NCBI GenBank assembly: GCA_964427535.1
Contig: CAYRVF010000002.1
Coordinates: 21,495-85,494 of the forward strand
Direction of reading: 5' to 3'
Length of the DNA: 64,000 nt
DNA from: CAYRVF01 sp964427535
GTDB taxonomy: Bacteria > Chloroflexota > Ktedonobacteria > Ktedonobacterales > JADMIN01
Positions 17,248-26,344 of the stretch are shown here, piece by piece; the stretch's first letter is position 1, and each line of letters starts with the position of its first letter. The translations under genes were made by a program, and so were the position numbers. The notes beneath the pieces are model-generated. The model saw nothing but the letters and a program-made list of their open reading frames with translations, made no database searches and had not been told where the DNA came from.

Positions 17248-17841
17248 TTAGATTGGGCGAGGCGTGACCTCTGCGGGTGTCAGCTCACGGGCGATGCGCT
17301 CGGCCCAGGCTTCGATGGTATTCCAGTCGCGGAAGTCGCCCTCCATGCCACCCACCGCCTTGATCGCGAGCCGCTCCGCAAATGGCAGTTTCGTGTGGTC
17401 CAGCGCCCCAAAGAACATCTCATGGTCGCGCGGCCGGATCGAACTCCGAAACTCGATGACCTCTTTGGGCAGCGGCCAGTGGATGGTGCGCGTCGAGCCA
17501 AAGAACCGGATCTGCCCAAGCATCTCGTCGGGCTTCTGCGGTTGCTCGTGCCCCTCGGGAGCCTGCACGTTCGCTCCGAGTGGCCCGCTACTAAACAGCC
17601 AGACCGGCCGCGCGGAGAAGGTGGCTTGGTGACGCCGCACAAACTGGGTCGCTTCCGGCAACCATGACCCTGTATAGACCGCGCTGCCAATGACAAACGC
17701 ACCATACCCATCGACTTCCCCGATGGAGTCGACCGACCTGACATCCACGTCCTGGCTCATCTGACGGAGCTTTCCCCCGATGCGTTCCGCGATACCTTTG
17801 GTTGCGCCGTACTTGCTGGCGTAGGCGACGAGCACCTTCAT
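17248..17841 (-). CDS. flavodoxin-domain protein (HemG-like)
   Basis: The 197-aa protein opens with MKVLVAYASKYGATKGIAERIG, the flavodoxin phosphate-binding loop for FMN. GYGAFVIGSAVYTGSWLPEA and WLFSSGPLG are the other two FMN-contact loops. Flavodoxin-domain proteins of this size include protoporphyrinogen oxidase HemG and stress-induced flavodoxins of dormancy regulons. The second seems more likely in this island, as inference. The ATG at 17841 follows GAAAGGAGCCGGAG. Upstream, several CACATC words occur but without the strict phase of the GTGA arrays. Confidence 0.85.
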   Translation of the reverse strand: MKVLVAYASKYGATKGIAERIGGKLRQMSQDVDVRSVDSIGEVDGYGAFVIGSAVYTGSWLPEATQFVRRHQATFSARPVWLFSSGPLGANVQAPEGHEQPQKPDEMLGQIRFFGSTRTIHWPLPKEVIEFRSSIRPRDHEMFFGALDHTKLPFAERLAIKAVGGMEGDFRDWNTIEAWAERIARELTPAEVTPRPI

Positions 17842-18372
17842 CTCCGGCTCCTTTCGTCGGTCCAACCTGCGCACTCACATCTTGTAGTGGAGGATGTAGA
17901 CATCACATCACATACGGTTCTCACATCTCTCCGCCCACATCACAATGGGGGTCCAGGCATGGACAACCCGCTTCCAGCCGCTCGCTATAGGGGCGCTTTG
18001 ACAAGACCAATTGACAGGATTATACGGCGGTCGCGTGTATGCCAGCGGACACATCATACAGCCATCGCACCTCCTCCAAGGCTACTCCACGGATACAGAC
18101 GAACCGTCAGGCGAGACGTCGCGCGTAGTGCCGCGCCATCTACGCACGCTCATCCCAACCGCAGCCAGCCGCAGGCTCGCGTAGAGTGCGTGGAGGTCGC
18201 CCTCGGTGTCGTCCTTTGTGCGACGCATTGAGCCATCCACACAGTGCTGTGCGGCCTCCGCCGCATGAGGCACGGGGGCGGGACGACCTGCCTCCAGCAG
18301 GTTGCCTGAACGCTACAACCATGATACGTGTACTCGAGTTCGTGCGACTCTCCGCAGCCTTCTCCTCAATCG
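17842..18372. other. gene-free stretch with clustered CACATC words
   Basis: About 530 bases without a credible gene. Five CACATC/CACATA words lie at 17876-17941 in front of the flavodoxin gene, with irregular spacing (28, 5, 13, 14). Nothing else was recognised. Confidence 0.45.
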
Positions 18373-19089
18373 CTAGCCCAGTTGATAGAGTTTCCAGCCG
18401 ACCGCCAGAAACCAGGTCGGGAGGAGCAGACCGTAGCCGATGTAGCCGAGGCCGAGCAGGGGCCGAAGACTCTCACTGATGATGCCGATGGCGCCGGTCG
18501 CCAGACCCAGATAGGCCACGCCCTTGTGGGAGACGCCGCGCACCATGACGAGGGAGAGAGCCAGAATGCCGATGGCGGTCAATATACCGGGGGCAGACGG
18601 TATGTCATTCTGGGCAATGAACGCCTCAGCGGCACTTGCGAAGGCTGCCCGTTGTGCATCGGTGGTGGCTGCCATGTAGCGATCGCTCAGGGACACCAAG
18701 GCGGGCGCTCCTTCGCCGGTGGTTGGATAGGCGAGCGTGAGCACCTCAGCGGCGATCCCAAGGAGGGCGCCAATGGCAGCGGTGCTCTTGTCCAGGTGCT
18801 TGAGTGCCCGATAGAGCGCCAGGAAGACGACCATGGTCAGGACGCTGGGCCCCAACCACAGGACTTGTTTGAGGATGTAGAGCGACCGGTTGGCGGCGAT
18901 GGTCTTGAGTGTGGCCTCCCCGCCCGCGCTCGGCTGCAGCGGCTTGGTGAAGACAAGCACAATGGAGACGATGGTGAGCACGGCAAACAGCACGCCTGAA
19001 ATGCCCCCCGCCCGGTAGAGTCCGCTCCAGGATGGGTCCGGAGCAGCCGCAGCCTTTCTGAGTGATCTTCCTCCAATCAGACGTGCCAT
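18373..19089 (-). CDS. DUF4386-like integral membrane protein
   Basis: The 238-aa protein has about six hydrophobic helices and begins near the first with AGGISGVLFAVLTIVSIVLVF. A central segment PTTGEGAPALVSLSDRYMAA is followed by helices around IPSAPGILTAIGILALSLVMV and LGLATGAIGIISESL. The pattern matches DUF4386-type multipass proteins of unknown role. The start is supported by GGAGGACATTAGT before the ATG. Upstream TCAC words at 19281 and 19303 are 22 bp apart but lack the matching -10 box, so regulation is unclear. Confidence 0.65.
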   Translation of the reverse strand: MARLIGGRSLRKAAAAPDPSWSGLYRAGGISGVLFAVLTIVSIVLVFTKPLQPSAGGEATLKTIAANRSLYILKQVLWLGPSVLTMVVFLALYRALKHLDKSTAAIGALLGIAAEVLTLAYPTTGEGAPALVSLSDRYMAATTDAQRAAFASAAEAFIAQNDIPSAPGILTAIGILALSLVMVRGVSHKGVAYLGLATGAIGIISESLRPLLGLGYIGYGLLLPTWFLAVGWKLYQLG

Positions 19090-19427
19090 ACTAATGTCCT
19101 CCTTCGTCTACCCGTGGGGGTAGCTTCCAGCTAGTCAGACCGGCCAAGGACACAGAGCAGACCCCTTCGACCACTGAGGCGGCCGATTGCGATCGCAAGA
19201 CGGGGGAGGCAAGCAACAGTGTGTCAAAAGATCCACCACTATGTGTTCCCCCGACGCATTCCTGAACCAGTCGTTGCAGGTCACTGTGACGAGGTGCGGA
19301 GCTCACTCCGTTGCTCCCAAGCGCTCGCTCCATGCAGGCATCTGGGCAGCCAGAGGGGTGGTCCGGCGAGAGCCTCCTCTCGCCGGCCACCCCACTCACG
19401 ACAGCAGACCAGACTGGGGTGCGTGGC
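19090..19427. other. gene-free stretch
   Basis: About 340 bases between two minus-strand membrane-protein genes. No credible gene or hairpin was seen. Confidence 0.45.
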
Positions 19428-19832
19428 TCAGACATGGCCCAGCCGCGAGGTCGGCTGCATTTCGGCTCGTATGATCCCACGGTGACGCAGGAGCGCCAGA
19501 GCCCACAGGCTGACGATGGTGGCCATGAAGCCCCCAAGCACAAGCGCGCTGCCCGTCGCGTCGAAGAGGTGCTCGCTCACGAGCGCGGCAATCCCCAACC
19601 CCAGCGACACGATCCCCAACACGCCCGTTGCAATCGCCATGAATGCTCCCTCGTGCACGGCGATCCAGCCGCCGATCACCGCGGCAACCGCCCCGAATAC
19701 CAGGCCGACGCCTGCCATCCCGGTTGGATCCTGGATGAACGGCATGCTTCCAAAGATAAGGTACCCGACGTAGGGGACGATGATGGCCGCGACCAGGAGC
19801 GTCGCGACTCCGTCTCTCGATGTCAGTCGCAT
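19428..19832 (-). CDS. small four-helix membrane protein, unknown
   Basis: The 134-aa protein has four predicted membrane helices: about 11-30 (GVATLLVAAIIVPYVGYLIF), 40-60 (AGVGLVFGAVAAVIGGWIAV), 65-87 (GAFMAIATGVLGIVSLGLGI) and 95-117. No named family was recognised. The ATG at 19832 follows AGGAAGGTGCCGTG. In-frame upstream starts would add an Arg-rich stretch with no ribosome site. A GTGA-type operator with two in-phase sites and TAGGCT lies upstream. Confidence 0.65.
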   Translation of the reverse strand: MRLTSRDGVATLLVAAIIVPYVGYLIFGSMPFIQDPTGMAGVGLVFGAVAAVIGGWIAVHEGAFMAIATGVLGIVSLGLGIAALVSEHLFDATGSALVLGGFMATIVSLWALALLRHRGIIRAEMQPTSRLGHV

Positions 19833-19887
19833 CACGGCACCTTCCTTTCGCATCTCTCGTCTTCTTTTCGCATTGCTCACTGCCCTC

Positions 19888-19941
19888 AGCCTAGCCCGCC
19901 GCCCTCTCAGGCTCGTCACATACCGCAGGACGCAACATCAC
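19888..19941 (-). promoter_or_regulatory. possible GTGA-type operator and -10 box (weaker copy)
   Basis: Minus-strand GTGA sites at TCAC 19938 and 19916 are 22 bp apart. A degenerate site in phase at 19905 is followed after 10 bp by TAGGCT (19893-19888). Fewer good half-sites than in other copies. Confidence 0.4.
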
Positions 19942-20265
19942 ACGGCGCACACAACACCGTGGAGCAGCCACTGGAGCGCACAATGTCGGCCCCTCGTCGC
20001 ACCGATCGCTCTGCGGTGGAGGTCTCGTATGCGTGGTCTCACATGCCGTGACTGCCCATGATTACGGGCTGTTTCACCTCCTCGTGGAGCCAGCACCGGA
20101 GGACTTCAGTGCCTGTCCGGAGATGGGAGCGTGGACGACGTCAGACGAGGGCAACACAGGGCTGCGGATCGTGCTCGTCAATCCCTCATCCTCTCCCCGC
20201 ACGCATCATGGCACCGCTCTGTTTCATGGAATGGTCGATCTGAGGTGCCCAAAGGAGCTCGTGTG

Positions 20266-20328
20266 TGATGCGTTCGTGACTCTGCTGCCGTCTTCGTGAG
20301 CACGGCGTGATCGCACCGGTCAATGCTG
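20266..20328 (+). promoter_or_regulatory. four-site GTGA operator array and -10 box for Usp
   Basis: GTGAT 20266, GTGAC 20277, GTGAG 20297 and GTGAT 20308 (spacing 11-20-11), then exactly 10 bp, then AATGCT (20323-20328). Its position decides the start of the Usp gene, because an upstream ATG at 20307 lies inside the array. Confidence 0.7.
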
Positions 20329-20381
20329 GAGGCATGCGGCCGCGCGTCTGGGCGAGGCTGCGTCTCGGGAGGAGGTCGACG

Positions 20382-21440
20382 ATGTGTACGCATGTGCTGG
20401 TGCCAGTCGAGAGCCTTGATCATCTCTCCGATGCGGTGGCGGTGGCATCGCACCTGATCGACACGCCAGTGCGGCAGCTCACCCTGCTGCATGTCATCCC
20501 GGCGAACGCCAGCACGCAGGAGACGCTTGAGATGAACGACCGTCTCGATCGTTTCGTCGCAGATCTGCGTGCGCAGGGAATCGATGCGCGGGCAGTGATT
20601 GAATCGGGCGCGGTGCCCACCGACGTCACTGTCACGGCTGCCTACGCACATTGCGACCTGATCGTCCTGATGCCGCACAGCCGAAGTGGTCTGAAGAAGC
20701 TTCAGCAGCCGAGTGTCACCGAGCACATGCTCTCGCACTCCACCGCACCCCTGTTGATCTGGCCTGAACGGGCACCGGTGTCGAGCGCTGCGGACATGCT
20801 CGCGGCACCCGGATCGGAGGTCCTCGTCCCCCTTGATGGCAGTGAGGTTGCCGAGCAGGCGCTACCATTGGCACTCGCGTGGGCGCGCCACGCTGCCCGT
20901 CCGTTGCTGTTGTTGCGCGTCGTACCCAGGGTGTCGCTTGTCGGCGGCGCTGAATCATACCGCCTCGCCCGTCAACTGGAACACGATAACGTGCAGGAAG
21001 CGCGGCGGTATCTTGCCAGCCTGCGCGAGCAGCTCGCGGAGCACTTCACGTTGCCGATCGAGACGATGGTGAAGATTGGCGAGCCAGCACGCACGATACG
21101 GCGGGCAGCCTCACTCTCCCCAAGTGGAGTGATTGTACTGTGCACGCACGGACGTAGCGGTCTGCAGAAATGGCTGCTGGGCAGTGTGACATCGGCCCTC
21201 ATGCGCCACACACCGGTGCCGCTGCTGGTTGTGAATGCTCACGCGCCGGCAATGACGTTGCCATCACCACCAGCACCGTCTGCCACCTTCCAATCCGCCC
21301 AGCCAAGTTCCCCTGTCGGGACCAAAATAGACTTCTGGTCCACTCCAGCAGTATCACAGGTCTGTCTGACGTGCGGCAGCGAACGTCATCTCCTGCTCCC
21401 GCACTCTCCAGAAACGTGCGGCTTCGAGAACCTGAGATGA
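20382..21440 (+). CDS. universal stress protein, two UspA domains with extra C-terminal tail
   Basis: The 352-aa protein starts at ATG 20382 (CGGGAGGAGGTCGACG before it) with MCTHVLVPVESLDHLSDAV. The second domain begins near residue 146 (VLVPLDGSEVAEQALPLA) and has the complete ATP loop CTHGRSGLQKWLLGS near residue 255. The domain-1 loop (PHSRSGLKKLQQPS) is close to canonical. The last 60 residues (Ser/Pro-rich, then a Cys-containing QVCLTCGSERHLLL) are not part of the Usp fold. They may be a real extension, with CxxC, or frame drift at the 3' end. Confidence 0.85.
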   Translation: MCTHVLVPVESLDHLSDAVAVASHLIDTPVRQLTLLHVIPANASTQETLEMNDRLDRFVADLRAQGIDARAVIESGAVPTDVTVTAAYAHCDLIVLMPHSRSGLKKLQQPSVTEHMLSHSTAPLLIWPERAPVSSAADMLAAPGSEVLVPLDGSEVAEQALPLALAWARHAARPLLLLRVVPRVSLVGGAESYRLARQLEHDNVQEARRYLASLREQLAEHFTLPIETMVKIGEPARTIRRAASLSPSGVIVLCTHGRSGLQKWLLGSVTSALMRHTPVPLLVVNAHAPAMTLPSPPAPSATFQSAQPSSPVGTKIDFWSTPAVSQVCLTCGSERHLLLPHSPETCGFENLR

Positions 21441-22006
21441 GATAGGAGGGAGCTGCGTTTCCATGAACGTATGGTAGGGCACATGACACCGCTCGTGTGT
21501 TTGCTAGCAGAGAGGAGGGTTTACGGCACGCGGATGCATCGCACGGCACGAGGGAGCAGGTACCAGAAACGATCCCAAAAACGATTGCACACAACCTGGA
21601 TGGCCTGGTTGTGCAGCGAAGAGGTGACGCCGACCTTGGACCGCGACCAACAGTGATGTCAGGCCATCCCAGAGCCTGCCATGGCAAAGAAAGGCAGGGC
21701 GGGCGGTAGGGCTGCCGCTGCGAGCGGCAAAGTTGCTGGAGACTGCAGGCTGCAGCGATGGTGTCGGCGGCGACGAGGATGGGCACGCGATCTGGATCGC
21801 GGACAGCGACTGGATACGGGTCCTCAGATCAAGATGTGGCATGTCGTGCTGCGTGGCCGGGTTTGTCAGACGTTTGTCCTCCGACCGTGAGCCGTGCCGT
21901 CGAGCGGTATCAGCGACATGGGCCATTGAGATGACCCGTCTACTCCACGTGAGCGGCGTGGTCATCTCAGTGCCGTCCCTGCTCAGTGCCGTCTCGTTTC
22001 GTCTTG
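21441..22006. other. gene-free stretch
   Basis: About 565 bases between the Usp gene and the converging peroxiredoxin-like gene. Open frames on both strands look like non-coding translations. Nothing was recognised. Confidence 0.45.
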
Positions 22007-22594
22007 CTAGTCTTCGGGGAGTGGGGGGGCTGCCGGGCGCGTCTGCCGACCAGTAGATTTCTTCTCTGGGATTGCGGCAAGTGCTTCAAGTGTCGTGAGC
22101 AGCTCGTCGACGCCCGGGTTCAGCGCATCGGGATATACCTTGCTAAAGCGAATGACGTGCTGCCGGTCGATGACGAAGAGCGCGCGGGCGCACATCGCGT
22201 GCACCACACGAAACACACCGTACTGGCGTGCGACCTGCCCGTATGGCTGGAAGTCGGCCAGCAGCGGGAACTGGATGTGAGCATCACGCGCGAAGGCGTC
22301 ATGGCTGTGCAGATGGTCGCAGGAGATGCCCAGCAGGCGCGCTCCCAAGCGATCGAAGGCGCCGGTATACGCTTGGTACAGCGTCAGCTGCTCGCGCGAG
22401 ACCGGTTCCCAGTCCATCGGGTAGAAGACCAAGACGAGCGCTTGGCGGCGGCCGACGCGGCGCAACTCGAGCAGGCTGCCGCGCGGCGCGAGCAGCGCGA
22501 CCTGTGGCAATGCGAAATCCGGCGCGGCCGTGCCGACTGGCAGGGGCGCGAGCGGCCTGTCCCGCCCATCCAGCCCATGCCCGTGCTGGCTCAT
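22007..22594 (-). CDS. peroxiredoxin (AhpC/TSA)-like protein lacking the peroxidatic cysteine
   Basis: The 195-aa protein has the thioredoxin-fold peroxiredoxin layout: VGTAAPDFALPQV, then ALVLVFYPMDWEPVSREQL near residues 52-70, GARLLGISCDHLHSHDAFARD and FPLLADFQPYGQVARQYGVFR. In active relatives the motif reads D-W-x-P-V-C. Here residue 66 is Ser (codon TCG), so classical peroxidase chemistry is not expected. The only cysteines are in GISCDH and HAMCARA. It may be a redox-sensing or inactive paralogue, or the base call may be wrong (TGC to TCG). It overlaps the preceding small gene by four bases (translational coupling). Confidence 0.8.
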   Translation of the reverse strand: MSQHGHGLDGRDRPLAPLPVGTAAPDFALPQVALLAPRGSLLELRRVGRRQALVLVFYPMDWEPVSREQLTLYQAYTGAFDRLGARLLGISCDHLHSHDAFARDAHIQFPLLADFQPYGQVARQYGVFRVVHAMCARALFVIDRQHVIRFSKVYPDALNPGVDELLTTLEALAAIPEKKSTGRQTRPAAPPLPED

Positions 22595-22839
22595 CGGGCC
22601 GGAGTCCCGGCACCATCTACCTGTACGCCTGCCTCTTCTCCGTCCCCGTCCTCGACCAGCCGTCCGGTCTCGACGAGCCAGCGCACAAAGCGCAGATGCG
22701 CCAGCTCACACTCGGTCCAGAGATCTGCGCTCTCCTGGTAACGGGCACGGAGCTGGTACAAAGTGCTCCACACCTCGGGAGAGTACGTGGGCACAGCATG
22801 GGAAGAAGGGTTCGGAAAGCGTGTCGAGAAGGGCATCAT
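22591..22839 (-). CDS. small hypothetical protein coupled to the peroxiredoxin-like gene
   Basis: The 82-aa protein (start 22839 after AAGAAAGGCAGG) contains a helical block TYSPEVWSTLYQLRARYQES followed by CELAHLRFVRWLVETGRL, and an acidic tail. No family was recognised. Its stop overlaps the start of the peroxiredoxin-like gene, so the two are made together. The four-copy bipartite promoter element lies 65-155 bp upstream, giving a TATGCT -10 candidate at 22910-22905. Confidence 0.6.
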   Translation of the reverse strand: MMPFSTRFPNPSSHAVPTYSPEVWSTLYQLRARYQESADLWTECELAHLRFVRWLVETGRLVEDGDGEEAGVQVDGAGTPAR

Positions 22840-22904
22840 GGTAACGGCCTGCCTTTCTTGGTGGCGCGAGCACGGGGTATACGATAAAGGTGCTCCACAC
22901 CACC

Positions 22905-22993
22905 AGCATAGGCGCGTTCCCAGCCCGCCACATCGTGCATTCGTGCCCTTTCGGGGTAATGGCAAGGTGGGAAACGCCTCGTAAGAATTAGCC
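22905..22993 (-). repeat. dispersed bipartite promoter element, copy 1
   Basis: CATCGTGCATTCGTGCC at 22931-22947 (core), ATTAGCC ending at 22993 (second block, 62 bp from core start), and TATGCT on the minus strand at 22910-22905, 21 bp from the core. The same three parts at nearly the same spacing recur at 41.5, 43.3 and 58.7 kb, all upstream of minus-strand genes. Confidence 0.7.
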
Positions 22994-23289
22994 GGTACGC
23001 CTCCCCGTGGGACTGCTGAGAGGTCGACAAACGAGCCATACCTCGACCGCAGGTAGGTGGCAGGCCAGCGAGCGGTCCACGATGCCTTTGGAGCGCCCCG
23101 AATCCGTGACATCGTCGGCGGCACAGTACAGCGTCGATGGGTGCATGGGACCGACGGGTGTGATGTGCGGGTTAGAAGCGTAGATCAGGGACGCGACGTG
23201 AGGAGCCGTGCGCAGACCAGAAACGTTGGCAACCCTGGTGTGGTGTCATGCATGGGGCAGGTACGTGGCCCCGCTCGTCGCTCGAGGCC

Positions 23290-26202
23290 CTACATCAGGC
23301 CGCGTTTGGCCGCTTCCGATACCGCCTGGGCACGGGTGCTGACGCCGAGCTTGTTAAAGATCGCCGTCAGATGGTGATTGACGGTGTGGGGCGAGAGGAA
23401 GAGCTGTTGGCCGATGGCCTTGCTGGAGAGGCCCTGGGCCACGAGCCGCAGCACCTCCTGCTCGCGCACGGTCAGGGGGCTCCAATCCGACTGCTGGGAC
23501 GGCTGCTCTTGCAGCACCTCGGACTGTGGGGTCGCGCGCTTGGAGACGCTCTCTGATTGCATCTGCAGCTGCGCCGCCTCATCCACCACTGTCAGGGCCA
23601 GAGTGGCAATGTCCACAAGTGGCAGTGACCACCCCTCGCGATATGGCGTCTCCCACCTCTCCTGCTCAAGCCGCGCACGAACCGTCGCGACGCCCGGATA
23701 CCCTGGCAATCGCTCATAAAAGTTGAGCGTCCCACCCGTGGCTTGGCCCAGCGTGTCCGCAGCCCCAAGAAGGCGTGCTTGCCACTCGGGATCGATGTGC
23801 TCGCCCGTAAGCCCTAGGATCGGTCGCACACTCTGGGCGAGAAGAAAGCGATCCTGGAGCGCCACGCTAGTGTGGAGTCCCACACGCAGGTGCGACGCGG
23901 CGCGGAGAGGGTCGCCGCGCTGCCACGCGATGACAGCGTAGTTCACGTGTGTGATGCCCGCCTCGCGCTTCTCCCCTGCCGCCGCCATCCGCTCCAGCGC
24001 GGCCGCCACGAGCGCTTCGGCCTGGACATAGTCGCCTTGCGCGAAGGCGACGGCGCCGAGGAGGTTGAGCGTTAAGCCCAGGAAAAAGCGCTCACCCAGG
24101 TCTTCCCAGCGAACCCGCGCCTCCGCAAGTGAACGGAGAGCCGCTGCCATGTCCCCGTGTACGACCGCAAGCAGGCCCAGGTAGGTAAGGGCGTGGGCGA
24201 TGTCAGTGGCCTCCTGCCGCTGCTGGGCCAGGGCCAGCCCCTCCTCCAGCACCGCCCGCGCGCGGGCAAACTCTGTCTGCACCGCAAGGAGCGGACCGGC
24301 GGCGAGGAGCGCGCGAGTGCGTACCGCCAGGTCCGCCCCCTTGCCCGCCGGTGCTCGGGCCAGCCCCTCCTCCATCCAGCGCCGACCTTCAGTCTGGTAG
24401 CCGCGCAACAACCAGAACCAGCCCAGGGCCCCAGCGAGGCGGAGCCCCGCTTCGCGCTCGGCCGCCGCGTCGGGCCGGTCCCGGTCACTCCCGTCGAGCA
24501 GCCATCGCAATGCCGCCCGCAGGTTGTCATGCTCGCGCTCCAGCCGGAAAAACCAGGCGGACTGATCTGGCCCGCGCAACAGCGGATCCGCCCGCTCGGC
24601 GAGCGCCAGGAAGTAGTGGGCGTGCGCCCGGCGGGCCGCTGCCAATTCGCCTGCCTCGGCCAACCGCTCCTGGGCATACTCGCGCACCGTCTCTAACATG
24701 CCGAAGGCCGGCTCCAGATCGAGCTCGTCTGCCACGTCATGCGCCTCTGCCTCGGGGCGCACGCCGGCCAGCCCCATCTCTCCCGACAGCCCAGTCAGCT
24801 CTCCCAGCTCTGTGGACCGCCTGGACACCGGCAAAAGCAGGCTCTTCTCGGCCAGTGAGAGCAATCGGTGCAGCGTGCGCCCAGCATCTCGCACATCTCC
24901 GGCGCCCACAGCGACTCCCTCCGCTCCCACCGTGCTGACCGTGCTGCCCACACTCACCACACTGCTCACACGCGTAACTGCGGCCACTACCGCGGCGATG
25001 GCGTCGAGGGTGACCCGGCCGACAAAGACCCCCAGGCAGCGGAAGAGCCGCCGCTCTGGTTCAGTCAGCAGATCGTAGCTCCAGCCGACCGCGGCTTCGA
25101 GACTCTGCTGCCGCTCAGGCCGGTCAGGAGCCTCTGAGGCCAGGAGTCGCAAGCGGTCTCCGAGGTGCCGGGCGAGGGTGGGCAGCGACAACATGTCTAG
25201 CCGTGCGGCAGCCAACTCAAGCGCGAGGGGCAGCCCGTCGAGCTGTGCTGCCACTTGGGCCACCAGCCGAGCCTGTGCACCAGTCAGCGCGAAGTCGGCA
25301 CGGCGCGCCTGCGCCCGGTCGACGAAGAGCGCCACCGACGGGATGGCCAGCAGCATATCCAGCTGCGGCAACGCTTCACGCAAGTCAGGCACGGGCAGGG
25401 GCGCGATGCGCAGCGTCTGCTCCCAGCGGAGCTGCAGCGGCACCCGGCTGGTCACCAAGAGCGCCAGGCTCGGACAGGCGACCAGGAGTTCGGCGAGCTG
25501 GGCCGCAGCAGGCAGCACCTGCTCGAAGTTATCCAGCACCAGCAGATATTCCCGCCCCTCGAGCGCATCGGTTACGCGCTCCAGCAAGGGTCGGCTCCCA
25601 ATATCGAGAAGGCCCAGCGCCTGGGCGATGGTACTGAGAACCAGGGCCGGATCGCGCACCGCGGTAAGGTCGACGAGCGTGATCCCATCGGGAAAGCGCT
25701 CGGTGGCAGACAGACGGGCGGCCGCGGCGAGTGCCAGGCGGGTCTTGCCCACCCCCGCCGGGCCGGTCAGCGTGAGCAGGCGCACGTGCTCGACTTGGAG
25801 CCGGTGGAGGATTATGTCCAGCTCATCCAGACGGCCCACTAACGGCGTCGGATCGAACCTGGCTGCCCATGATCGGAGGCGGCCGCGCGCATCGGGCACG
25901 GCATCACGAGTGGGACCATCAGACACGCCTGACGTGGTATTGGAAGGCGCGGTCGCCCCTGTTTTCCCCATACCTCGCGCAGCCGTGACGAACTTGTGCC
26001 GTTCCTGTGCTGATAGCTCGAGTGCAGTGGCGATCTGCTCGATCGTGGACACACGCGGGCTGCGCCGCTTGCCCGATTCCAACGCCGAGATGGCGTCGGG
26101 GCTCAGTCCAGCCCGCTCGGCCAACTGCACTTGTGTGAGCCCAGCGGCCGTGCGGTACTCCAACAACACCATGCCGAAGGCCACATCCTCCTTGTTCGCC
26201 AC
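23290..26202 (-). CDS. XRE-NB-ARC-TPR-LuxR giant transcriptional regulator
   Basis: From a GTG at 26202 the 970-aa protein has an XRE helix-turn-helix (about 9-68: GLTQVQLAERAGLSPDAISALESGKRR). A STAND-type ATPase follows with Walker A GPAGVGKT (147-154), Walker B-like REYLLVLDNFEQV and sensor LLVTSRVPLQLRWEQTL. TPR-like repeats cover roughly 480-850. A C-terminal LuxR helix-turn-helix (last 62 residues) starts LTVREQEVLRLVAQGLSSKA. The GTG was chosen because VANKED aligns with MANREH of the paralogue at 52840; in-frame ATGs upstream at 26283 and 26331 are possible. Such proteins integrate a ligand through ATP-driven oligomerisation. Ligand and targets are unknown. Confidence 0.9.
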   Translation of the reverse strand: MANKEDVAFGMVLLEYRTAAGLTQVQLAERAGLSPDAISALESGKRRSPRVSTIEQIATALELSAQERHKFVTAARGMGKTGATAPSNTTSGVSDGPTRDAVPDARGRLRSWAARFDPTPLVGRLDELDIILHRLQVEHVRLLTLTGPAGVGKTRLALAAAARLSATERFPDGITLVDLTAVRDPALVLSTIAQALGLLDIGSRPLLERVTDALEGREYLLVLDNFEQVLPAAAQLAELLVACPSLALLVTSRVPLQLRWEQTLRIAPLPVPDLREALPQLDMLLAIPSVALFVDRAQARRADFALTGAQARLVAQVAAQLDGLPLALELAAARLDMLSLPTLARHLGDRLRLLASEAPDRPERQQSLEAAVGWSYDLLTEPERRLFRCLGVFVGRVTLDAIAAVVAAVTRVSSVVSVGSTVSTVGAEGVAVGAGDVRDAGRTLHRLLSLAEKSLLLPVSRRSTELGELTGLSGEMGLAGVRPEAEAHDVADELDLEPAFGMLETVREYAQERLAEAGELAAARRAHAHYFLALAERADPLLRGPDQSAWFFRLEREHDNLRAALRWLLDGSDRDRPDAAAEREAGLRLAGALGWFWLLRGYQTEGRRWMEEGLARAPAGKGADLAVRTRALLAAGPLLAVQTEFARARAVLEEGLALAQQRQEATDIAHALTYLGLLAVVHGDMAAALRSLAEARVRWEDLGERFFLGLTLNLLGAVAFAQGDYVQAEALVAAALERMAAAGEKREAGITHVNYAVIAWQRGDPLRAASHLRVGLHTSVALQDRFLLAQSVRPILGLTGEHIDPEWQARLLGAADTLGQATGGTLNFYERLPGYPGVATVRARLEQERWETPYREGWSLPLVDIATLALTVVDEAAQLQMQSESVSKRATPQSEVLQEQPSQQSDWSPLTVREQEVLRLVAQGLSSKAIGQQLFLSPHTVNHHLTAIFNKLGVSTRAQAVSEAAKRGLM

Positions 26203-26344
26203 AGCGGCCCCCGTTCCAGACTCGGTCGGGGAGGGATAAGCCCCCGACCGCGCAGCCCATCTTCGCTCAGCTCGGCTTAGCATGAGCTCCGCGCTGTCTG
26301 TTCGGATGTGATTCTGCTCGCCTTGCAGCAATCAACTGCTGGGC

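Noticed and set aside
17875..17943. Cluster of CACATC words upstream of the flavodoxin gene as another GTGA array
   Set aside because: Spacing (28, 5, 13, 14) is irregular and the best half-site gives TCCACT rather than a clean TANNCT box.
19281..19306. Two TCAC words 22 bp apart upstream of the DUF4386-like gene
   Set aside because: No intermediate site and no -10 box at the expected position.
22840..23124. N-terminal extension of the small gene before the peroxiredoxin-like gene
   Set aside because: It overlaps dispersed element copy 1; the shared EGTNARCG-like translation with the SDR extension comes from the DNA repeat, not from protein homology.
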